The notes below the pieces were generated by a model, which was not told where the DNA came from, did not search any database, and was given only the letters and a program-made list of their open reading frames with translations. A DNA stretch of 58,028 bases from positions 1 to 58,028 of the forward strand of contig LCMS01000008.1 of NCBI GenBank assembly GCA_001002765.1, given 5' to 3'. Position numbers and translations under genes: made by a program. This stretch comes from Candidatus Uhrbacteria bacterium GW2011_GWE2_46_68 (GTDB taxonomy: Bacteria; Patescibacteriota; Patescibacteriia; UBA9934; GWF2-40-263). This document shows, piece after piece, positions 51,555-58,028 of the stretch (its first letter is position 1; every line of letters starts with the position of its first letter).

Positions 51555-52814
51555 ATGTTTCCTTTTTCTCGACCAACTTTTGAATCTTCTCCGTCTGCCG
51601 CCTCTGTGGAGGCAGGGTTCCAACGCACTTCGGAAGTCCTTGGTAAAGCCATCATGGATTCGGTTTCAAGTGTCCGTGATTCTTTGCCCGAACAATACCG
51701 CGCGCATTTTGAAACTTTGCGACAAGAGATCATTGATTTTACAAAAGCTCATGGGATTCCCAGAGAATCTCTTGGCAAGCCTGACCTTCTGCGCGAGTCT
51801 ACCAGAAAACTTTCCATTCCAGATCTTGAACGACTTGCCAATCTTCTTGAACGATTTGAATACCTCATTGTCAAAAAAGAACCTTGGAAGAATACCAAAG
51901 CCATCGAGTATGGAGAGAATTTTTATCACCTCAAAGAGCAATACGATTCCCAGGTCTCCCTTCTTGAACAAATAGGTATTCTCAAAGAAGGAGCCATCAC
52001 TGGTATAGATGGTCATGAATATCCCGTTCCAACTCTCGAACAAATAGCTTCTCGTCTCTTTGAACGCCGTGGCGAACTTTCCACTAAACACGACCAAGGC
52101 TTTGCTAAACTCCTCCTTGTTCCCTTTGGCATGAGCCTTGATGCTCTCCAAGAAACACTCGAACAATTCCTTCTTAAGTACAAGAAGGATCATCCCTCCT
52201 TTGATCTTTATACAGACTCACCTCTTCTGACGTGTAAAGACTATCAAGGAGCAGACATCGGAGATTTTCCTAAGCTTGTTTATTACCTACAGTCTTTTGA
52301 TCCGAAAGATCTTCAAGGAAAGACCAAGATAGAGATACTTAGGGAACAAGAAGACAATCAAGATTCCTTTCCTGGTTGGATTGTTCATCTTCTTCAACCT
52401 TCTAATCCTTCCGATCCACATTCCCCGGGTTTTGCCTCCATTCCCAGAGAAGGACGGGGAACACCCCACGGAGATCTCGTCCCTCGACCTCCTCTTGAAG
52501 CAGGTCAATCTCCCAATGAATATTTTTCTATTCTTCAAAAAGCTCGAGAGTATGAAGACTCTCCCTATCACGGTGAAACAGGTATGACTCCCGAAGATTG
52601 GATCACAGCCTTTATGATCCACCTTTCTGAAACAGGAAAACCTTTGGATGACTGGGAAAACGTCACAGAAAGTGACTCTTACCTTACAGGAGCTTTTTTT
52701 CGGTCCTCCGACCTTGTGCCAAGAGCGCACTGGAGTCGTGACCTTCATCGGGTTTTCCTCGTCCTTAGCGATAACTTTCCTAACATTGGAGTGCGGTCTT
52801 CGGTGATCGTTTAA
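51555..52814 (+). CDS. Tandem-family protein, copy B; variable C-terminus
   Basis: 419 aa, same family as copy A. The N-terminus MFPFSRPTFESSPSAASVEAG includes residues encoded by a GCCGCCTCTGTGGAGGC palindrome. The helical domain (SLPEQYRAHFETLRQEIIDFTK, LLVPFGMSLDALQETLEQFL) is followed by GWIVHLLQPSNPSDPHSPGF and GETGMTPEDWITAFMIHLSETGKPLDDW. Up to GAFF (~52700) it is nearly identical to copies A and C. Beyond that the ~37 residues differ and end in IGVRSSVIV. No signal peptide is seen, so if the protein reaches the surface the route is unclear. First of three genes in a row, 12-base gaps, no Shine-Dalgarno. Confidence 0.82.
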   Translation: MFPFSRPTFESSPSAASVEAGFQRTSEVLGKAIMDSVSSVRDSLPEQYRAHFETLRQEIIDFTKAHGIPRESLGKPDLLRESTRKLSIPDLERLANLLERFEYLIVKKEPWKNTKAIEYGENFYHLKEQYDSQVSLLEQIGILKEGAITGIDGHEYPVPTLEQIASRLFERRGELSTKHDQGFAKLLLVPFGMSLDALQETLEQFLLKYKKDHPSFDLYTDSPLLTCKDYQGADIGDFPKLVYYLQSFDPKDLQGKTKIEILREQEDNQDSFPGWIVHLLQPSNPSDPHSPGFASIPREGRGTPHGDLVPRPPLEAGQSPNEYFSILQKAREYEDSPYHGETGMTPEDWITAFMIHLSETGKPLDDWENVTESDSYLTGAFFRSSDLVPRAHWSRDLHRVFLVLSDNFPNIGVRSSVIV

Positions 52815-52826
52815 CCTTTGATATCT

Positions 52827-54137
52827 ATGTCTCTTTCTCGACCAATTTTTGAATCCTCTCCGTCTGCCACCCCTGCAGAAGCAGGGGCCCAGCGCACTTC
52901 AGCAAACCTCCATGAAGCCATGATGGATTCGGTTTCAAGTGTTCGTGATTCTCTTCCCGAACAACACCGCGCACACTTTGAAACTCTGCGACAAGAGATC
53001 ATTGATTTTACAAAAGTTCATGGGATTTCCAGAGAATCTCTTGGTAAGCCCGACCTCCTCCGCGAGGCGACCTGTAAACTCTCCACTCCAGATCTCGAAC
53101 GACTTGCCGATCTTCTCAAACGCTTTGAATATCTACTTAAGAATGGGGAACCGAAAAAAGAAGACTATACCGAAGCCCTTGAGTACGGAGAGAAGTTTTA
53201 TCGCCTCAAAGAGCAATATGATTTCCAGGTCTCTCTTCTTGAACAAGTAGGCATTCTCAAAGAAGGAGCCATCACTGGCATAGATGGTCATGAATATCCC
53301 GTGCCAACTCTCGAACAAATCGCTTCTCGTCTGTTTGAACGCCGTGGTGAACTTTCCACTAAACACGACCAAGGCTTTACCAAACTTCTTCTTGTTCCCT
53401 TTGGCATGAGTCTTGATGCTCTCCAAGAAACCCTCAAACAATTCCTACTCAAGCACAAGAAGAAGAATCTTTCCTTTGATCTTGATACTAATGAACCCAT
53501 TTGGCTGTGTGAAGACTATCAAGGAGCAGACATAGGAGATTCTCCTAATCTTGTCTATGAGCCACAGTCTTTTACAAAAGAAGGTCATGGGAGGAAGACA
53601 AAAGCACAAATACTCGAAAAACAATCCAAAGGACAATGGATCCCTGCCCCTGTAGGAGTGTCAGGAGAGAAGGGATTGGGAACCCCCGGTTGGACGGTTC
53701 ATCTTCTTCAGCCTTCTGATCCTTCCGATCCATATTCCCCGGGCTTTGCTCCCATCCCCAAAGAAGGCCAAAGAACATCCCAAGGTGACCTCGTTCCTCG
53801 ACCTCCTCTTGAAGCAGGCAAAACCCCCAATGAATATCTTTCCATTCTTCAAAATGCTCAAGGTGATAAAGACTCTCCCTACCATGGTGAAACAGGCATG
53901 ACTCCCGAGGATTGGATCATGGCTTTTATGATCCACCTTTCTGAAACAGGAAAACCAATGGATGACTGGGAAAACGGTACAGAAAGCAGATCTTACCTTA
54001 CAGGAGCTTTTTTTCGGTACTCCCTCGGTGTGTCTTTCGCGTATTGGCACCTTGACTCTCGTCAGGCTCGCCTCAGCTGGCACGGTCCTCGTGGTCGGGT
54101 TATGGGCATTGGCTTGCGGTCTTCAGTGATGGTTTAA
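52827..54137 (+). CDS. Tandem-family protein, copy C; variable C-terminus
   Basis: 436 aa. The start is the ATG of MSLSRPIFESSP, conserved in copies D and E (MSLFRP); the ORF-track TTG is rejected. Same layout as copy B with a ~20-residue insertion after KAQILEKQSK (GQWIPAPVGVSGEKGLGTP), where CCCTGCCCCTGTAGGAGTGT again looks like hairpin-derived sequence. The C-terminal ~40 residues after GAFFRYS (AYWHLDSRQARLSWHGPRGRVMGIGLRSS) have the A-x-W, R-Q and G-L-R landmarks of C-type-lectin variable regions. In this stretch 25 of 35 codons end in T or C and none in A. Confidence 0.82.
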   Translation: MSLSRPIFESSPSATPAEAGAQRTSANLHEAMMDSVSSVRDSLPEQHRAHFETLRQEIIDFTKVHGISRESLGKPDLLREATCKLSTPDLERLADLLKRFEYLLKNGEPKKEDYTEALEYGEKFYRLKEQYDFQVSLLEQVGILKEGAITGIDGHEYPVPTLEQIASRLFERRGELSTKHDQGFTKLLLVPFGMSLDALQETLKQFLLKHKKKNLSFDLDTNEPIWLCEDYQGADIGDSPNLVYEPQSFTKEGHGRKTKAQILEKQSKGQWIPAPVGVSGEKGLGTPGWTVHLLQPSDPSDPYSPGFAPIPKEGQRTSQGDLVPRPPLEAGKTPNEYLSILQNAQGDKDSPYHGETGMTPEDWIMAFMIHLSETGKPMDDWENGTESRSYLTGAFFRYSLGVSFAYWHLDSRQARLSWHGPRGRVMGIGLRSSVMV

Positions 54138-54149
54138 CCTTTGATTTTT

Positions 54150-55406
54150 ATGTCTCTTTTTCGACCAACTTCAGAATCTTTCCCATCTGCCGCCCCTGCG
54201 GAGGCAGAGGGCCAGCGCACTTCAGCAAATCTCCACGAAGCCGTCATGGATTCGGTTTCAAGCGCCCGCGATTCTTTACCTGAACAATATCGCGCGCATT
54301 TTGAAACTCTACGACAAGAGATTATAAATTTTACCGAGGTTCACGGGATTTCCAGAGAATCTCTTGGCAAGCCTGACCTCCTGCGCGAGGTGACCGGCAA
54401 ACTTTCCATTCCATATCTTGAACGACTCGCTCTCCTTCTCGAACGCTTTGAGTATCTTCTCAAACACAAAGAGCCAAAGGAAATCACAGATCCTTTAGAA
54501 TATGCCGAAGAGTTTTATCATCTTCGCGAGCAATATAATTTTCAAGTAGAACTTCTTGAACAAGTCGGTATTCTCAAAGAAGGATCCATCCTAGGTATAG
54601 ACAGTAACATCTATCCCATCCCCACCTTGGAACAAATCGCCATGCGTCTGTTTGAACACCGCGAAAAACTCTCCATTAAACATGACCAAGGCTTTACTAA
54701 ACTTCTTCTTGTTCCCTTTGGCATGAGCCTTGATTCCCTCCAAGAAACCTTCAAACAATTCCTTTTAGATTATGCAAAAAAACATCCGGATTTTCCTCAA
54801 AATAAAAATTCTTTGCTTGCCGAACATTTTTATGTCGGAGCCGATGCGGGGGGTAACCCGAGACTTGTATATAATCCAGGATCTTTTCCACCAAAGTATC
54901 GTCACTATCAAACAAAAGAGCAGATACTTGACGGCCAATTAGCATTTCTATGTTTTGCTCCTGGTTGGAGAGTACTTCTCCTTCAATCTCCGGCAGATGT
55001 CAAAAAGGATGGTTTTGCTTCTATTCCTTTGGAACATTTGGGAACAACGCGAGGATCGAAAATTTTACGTCCAGATGTTGAGGCCCATAAAACAGCGGAT
55101 GATTATCTTCATCTTCTTTTAAAAAATCAAGATCGTCCCGATTCTCCTTACGAAGGAGAATCAGGTATGACACCGGAAGATTGGATTCTCGCCTATATGA
55201 TTCATCTCAGTGAGACAGGAGAGCCTCTCGACCGTTTTGAAAAAGGTGGAGCCGATAAGTCGATCCTCATAGGGGCGTATTTTTTATTTAAAGATGTTGT
55301 TCCCACTGCTTTTGGAGCAGTATCACCAGAAGTTGCACAATTAGGTTTTCTTGATTACAGATCAAAACACGATTTCACTGGTTCGCGTTTTGTACTTGAG
55401 GTGTAA
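54150..55406 (+). CDS. Tandem-family protein, copy D; divergent C-terminal half
   Basis: 418 aa. The N-terminal ~210 residues follow copies B and C closely (MSLFRPTSESFPSAAPAEAEG with the hairpin-derived SAAPAEAE). From PQNKNSLLAEHF on, the protein keeps the fold landmarks (GWRVLLLQSPAD, GESGMTPEDWILAYMIHLSETGEPLD, GAYFLFKDVVPTAFG, GSRFVLEV) but with many substitutions and ordinary A-containing codons. It therefore looks like an older, non-diversifying member. Ends the B-C-D run; the lepB promoter follows. Confidence 0.8.
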   Translation: MSLFRPTSESFPSAAPAEAEGQRTSANLHEAVMDSVSSARDSLPEQYRAHFETLRQEIINFTEVHGISRESLGKPDLLREVTGKLSIPYLERLALLLERFEYLLKHKEPKEITDPLEYAEEFYHLREQYNFQVELLEQVGILKEGSILGIDSNIYPIPTLEQIAMRLFEHREKLSIKHDQGFTKLLLVPFGMSLDSLQETFKQFLLDYAKKHPDFPQNKNSLLAEHFYVGADAGGNPRLVYNPGSFPPKYRHYQTKEQILDGQLAFLCFAPGWRVLLLQSPADVKKDGFASIPLEHLGTTRGSKILRPDVEAHKTADDYLHLLLKNQDRPDSPYEGESGMTPEDWILAYMIHLSETGEPLDRFEKGGADKSILIGAYFLFKDVVPTAFGAVSPEVAQLGFLDYRSKHDFTGSRFVLEV

Positions 55407-55435
55407 TAGATTTAATTTCGAAAATGGGTCAAGCA

Positions 55436-55464
55436 TTGCTTTTTCTCTTTTTCCGCGCTACACT
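55436..55464 (+). promoter_or_regulatory. Promoter of lepB-hisS
   Basis: TTGCTT (55436-55441), 17-base spacer, TACACT (55459-55464), 41 bases before the lepB ATG. Confidence 0.6.
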
Positions 55465-55505
55465 GGGAACATCTTTTTGCTTTTTTAAGCGAATTTTAAG
55501 CAATT

Positions 55506-56132
55506 ATGATCAGACGCTTCTTTGAAAAGCGCGCCCGCATGCCCCTCGAACAGTTCTTCACTTCCAAACTCGGCCCCACCGTAGGAGCCGTTGTTTTATT
55601 TTTTTTGGAAGTCGCACAGGTCATGATCATCTCTGCTGCCATCATTCTTCCCATTCGTTATTTCCTCGTGCAACCGTTTTATGTCAAAGGCGCTTCTATG
55701 GAGCCTTCTTATTATGATCATGAGTATTTGATCATTGACGAATTGAGCTATCGTCTGCGCGATCCTATGCGAGGGGAAGTGGTGGTATTCCGTTATCCTC
55801 TGGATCCCAGCCAATTTTTTATCAAGCGCATCGTGGGTTTGCCCGGAGAAACGGTAGAGATTAACAATGGTCATGTCACGATTTACAACGAAGAGCATCC
55901 CAATGGGGAAATACTTGAGGAAGAGTATCTCCATCCCAATCTCACGGCAGGTAAGAAGATGGTAACGCTCGGGACGGACGAATACTACGTACTTGGAGAC
56001 AATCGAGATGAGAGTATGGATTCACGTAAGTTCGGCCCCATTACACAAGACGAAGTGATCGGGCGTGTGTGGATTCGTGGGCTTCCAATCTCGCGTATCG
56101 AAGTCATGGACATCCCTGTTTATAAATTTTGA
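55506..56132 (+). CDS. lepB: Signal peptidase I
   Basis: 208 aa membrane-bound Ser-Lys protease removing signal peptides from exported proteins such as those encoded at 4.5, 17.7 and 23 kb. One N-terminal membrane helix (VVLFFLEVAQVMIISAAIILPIRYF), catalytic Ser in VKGASMEPSYYD (~residue 64), catalytic Lys in FIKRIVGLPGETVEI (~105), and the box GDNRDESMDSRKFGPI. Length and order are standard. Four bases separate it from the hisS start. Confidence 0.95.
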   Translation: MIRRFFEKRARMPLEQFFTSKLGPTVGAVVLFFLEVAQVMIISAAIILPIRYFLVQPFYVKGASMEPSYYDHEYLIIDELSYRLRDPMRGEVVVFRYPLDPSQFFIKRIVGLPGETVEINNGHVTIYNEEHPNGEILEEEYLHPNLTAGKKMVTLGTDEYYVLGDNRDESMDSRKFGPITQDEVIGRVWIRGLPISRIEVMDIPVYKF

Positions 56133-56136
56133 TCTT

Positions 56137-57603
56137 ATGACACCAAAAAAGACCAACGAAGAAGAGGAGTTAACTTTTGAGGAGGAAATTGAAAAAAAGG
56201 CAGCCGAAGAAAAAGGAAAAGCGAAAGCGGCGGCCGAGGAAGAAGGAAGACGCAGACGATCCCTTCCTACCTTGTTGCGAGGTTTTCGAGATATTTTGCC
56301 TGATGAGCAAGGTAAGTGGAATTTGCTGCGCGATACTATACGACAGGTTGCAGATGCTTATAGTTTTGATCGTATCGAGCTTCCGATTTTGGAAAAAACT
56401 GATTTATTTACACGGACAATCGGGAAACAGTCAGATATTATTCAAAAGGAAATGTACGTGTTTGAAGATCAAGCCGGGGACAAGGTCGCGTTGCGGCCTG
56501 AAGGGACGGCTTCTGTGGCGCGCGCGTATATCAATCATGGCATGTTGAACCTGCCGCAGCCGGTCAAATTGTGGTATCTGGGCCCCATGTTTCGTCATGA
56601 TCGTCCACAAGCTGGACGCTATCGTCAATTTTACCAAGTAGGATTTGAAATGATTGGTAGCAATGAAGCGATTGTAGATGCACAACTTATCGTGCTCGCG
56701 CATCGTATTTTGAAAGACATAGGTATTCCCATAACCGTACAGATCAATTCAATCGGTACTCCCGAGTGCCGAAGAGAATATTTGGTGGAGCTTACCAATT
56801 ACTTCCGTCCATTTCGTAAAAAATTAAACGAGGATGATAAGCGTCGTTTGCAGAAAAATCCTTTGCGCATTTTGGATAGCAAAGACCCGGTAGTACTAGA
56901 GTTATTGACCGGCGCTCCGCAAATTGTGGATTGGTTGGACGAGGTGTCAAAAGCGCATTTTATGAAGGTGCTCGAGTTTTTGGATGAGGCCGAGGTGCCC
57001 TACGCCTTGAATCCTTATTTGGTGCGCGGACTCGATTATTATACACATACAGTATTTGAACTTTGGGAAGATGGAGATGGGGGCGAGCTTGCTCAAAATG
57101 CTTTGGGAGGTGGAGGACGTTATGACGGACTTTTGGAACTTTTAGGAGGACGGCCAACACCGGCTTGCGGATTTGCCATGGGTCTTGAACGTATCGTGCG
57201 TTCTATGGCCGAGAGAAACATCGATCCTCCAGCAAGACCGGCTTCAAAAGTATTTTTTGCGCAATTGGGAGATGCCGCCAGGCGCGTGGGGTTACGGCTT
57301 TTTGAAGAGTTTCGCAAAGCCAAGATACCTGTTGCTGAAGCAACCGGAAAAAATTCTCTTAAGGCCCAGTTGGAAGTCGCCAATAAGTTAGGTGTGTCCT
57401 ACACCCTTATTTTGGGACAAAAAGAGGTTCTGGACGGGACGATTATTATTCGTGATATGGATTCCGGAGCGCAGGAGATTGTGGATATCAAAAAGGTCAC
57501 ATCTATTTTGCAAAGAAAACTTGAGCAATCTGAAGGAGTAAACCCTCTGTCTCACACGCCCGTTGCTGATCAAAAGCAAGGGACGGGTATCACAATCGAA
57601 TAA
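56137..57603 (+). CDS. hisS: Histidyl-tRNA synthetase
   Basis: ~488 aa class II enzyme. Motif 1 region RGFRDILPDEQGKWNLLRDTIRQVA, TDLFTRTIGKQSDIIQKEMYVF, motif 2 LWYLGPMFRHDRPQAGRYRQFYQVGFE, histidine loop LVRGLDYYTHTVFE, motif 3 PACGFAMGLERIV, and a C-terminal anticodon domain. It carries an unusual ~45-residue, highly charged N-terminal extension (EEEELTFEEEIEKKAAEEKGKAKAAAEEE) before the conserved domain. The start is placed at the ATG just after lepB; the longer ORF start overlaps lepB and is less likely. Confidence 0.93.
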   Translation: MTPKKTNEEEELTFEEEIEKKAAEEKGKAKAAAEEEGRRRRSLPTLLRGFRDILPDEQGKWNLLRDTIRQVADAYSFDRIELPILEKTDLFTRTIGKQSDIIQKEMYVFEDQAGDKVALRPEGTASVARAYINHGMLNLPQPVKLWYLGPMFRHDRPQAGRYRQFYQVGFEMIGSNEAIVDAQLIVLAHRILKDIGIPITVQINSIGTPECRREYLVELTNYFRPFRKKLNEDDKRRLQKNPLRILDSKDPVVLELLTGAPQIVDWLDEVSKAHFMKVLEFLDEAEVPYALNPYLVRGLDYYTHTVFELWEDGDGGELAQNALGGGGRYDGLLELLGGRPTPACGFAMGLERIVRSMAERNIDPPARPASKVFFAQLGDAARRVGLRLFEEFRKAKIPVAEATGKNSLKAQLEVANKLGVSYTLILGQKEVLDGTIIIRDMDSGAQEIVDIKKVTSILQRKLEQSEGVNPLSHTPVADQKQGTGITIE

Positions 57604-57666
57604 AATAACAGGGTATCCATAAGATAATTTTTGGAGAACGAGAAACGTAATCAGTTAATGATTTTT

Positions 57667-58028
57667 ATGTCTCTTTTTCGACCAAGTTTTGAATCTTCTC
57701 CATCTGCCGCCTCTGCGGAGGCAGAGGTCCAGCGCACTTCGGAAATTTTTGGCGAAGCCATCATGGATTCTGTTTCAAGCGTCCGTGATTCTTTGCCCGA
57801 ACAACACCGCGCACACTTTGAAACTCTACGACAAGAGATTATTGATTTTACAAAAGCTCATGGGATTCCAAAAGAATCCCTTACCAAACCTGCCGCTCTC
57901 CGCGAGGCGACCAGTAAACTCTCCATTCCAGACCTTGAGCGACTCGCTCTCCTTCTCGAACGCTTTGAATATCTGCTTAAGAATGGGGAACCAAAGAAAG
58001 AAGACTATACCGAAGCCCTCGAGTATGC
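57667..58028 (+). CDS. Tandem-family protein, copy E (cut by window end)
   Basis: N-terminal ~120 residues only: MSLFRPSFESSPSAASAEAEVQRTSE then MDSVSSVRDSLPEQHRAHFETLRQEIIDFTKAHGIPKESLTKPAALREATSKLSIPDLERLALLLERFEYLLKNGEPKKEDYTEALEY, matching copies A-D. The CTGCCGCCTCTGCGGAGGCA palindrome is again in frame near codons 14-20. Its variable end lies outside the window. It shows that the family continues downstream of hisS. Confidence 0.85.
   Translation, partial: MSLFRPSFESSPSAASAEAEVQRTSEIFGEAIMDSVSSVRDSLPEQHRAHFETLRQEIIDFTKAHGIPKESLTKPAALREATSKLSIPDLERLALLLERFEYLLKNGEPKKEDYTEALEY

Overview
The window looks like a chromosomal piece of a Candidate Phyla Radiation (Patescibacteria) bacterium, probably a Parcubacteria-type lineage. 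This is an inference from several signs. Core genes are compact and often lack Shine-Dalgarno sites. There is a VirB6/PrgI/TraC/VirB4 secretion locus of CPR style, a giant Cys-rich secreted protein, many hairpin repeats, and a tandem lineage-specific paralog family. TGA is used as a stop, so recoded CPR lineages (UGA = Gly) are unlikely. No rRNA operon or CRISPR array is present.

Layout. 1-3.7 kb: one member (copy A) of the paralog family, a sugar-nucleotide epimerase, then tsaC and rsmA. 3.8-13.9 kb: a Ca-binding-repeat membrane protein and a ~3,120-residue Cys-rich secreted protein whose frame is broken once. 13.9-17.2 kb: two Y1/HUH (RAYT-type) transposases, a lipoprotein and a SemiSWEET-like transporter among families of palindromic repeats. 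17.3-25.1 kb: small membrane protein, exported protein plus Ser/Thr kinase pair, serS, a ~665-nt structured RNA gene of no family I recognise (own promoter and terminator), and an M23 peptidase lipoprotein. 25.1-35 kb: a GIY-YIG ORF bracketed by repeats, the type IV secretion-like operon, and comF. 35.1-40 kb: two tRNA-Ser genes and a defence-type island with a BglII/BstYI-like restriction enzyme, a LexA-DNA methyltransferase fusion, a HEPN (AbiU2-like) gene with an unknown partner, and a small ParB-fold gene. 40-51.3 kb: initiator tRNA-Met, parA-parB, rel/spoT, then a minus-strand run LCP-der-pth-dprA-topA and tRNA-Val. 51.5-58 kb: three tandem paralogs (copies B-D), lepB, hisS and a fifth copy (E) cut by the window edge.

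How parts work together. The secretion ATPase, membrane channel and accessory genes form one plus-strand unit. DprA and ComF elsewhere in the window point to DNA uptake capacity, but physical linkage to the secretion locus is only suggestive. The restriction enzyme and LexA-methyltransferase genes converge tail to tail. The LexA-methyltransferase and HEPN genes share one palindromic divergent promoter, so a self-cleaving repressor fused to a methyltransferase could couple DNA damage to defence expression. The paralog family is nearly identical over most of its length but highly variable in the last ~40 codons, with variable codons ending mostly in T/C. That is the signature expected of targets of a diversity-generating retroelement, although no reverse transcriptase is in this window.

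Strongest candidates for undescribed biology: the LexA-methyltransferase system, the ~665-nt RNA, and the retroelement-like hypervariable family. Two genes (the giant protein and der) each need one inserted base to be whole. These could be assembly errors or real lesions.
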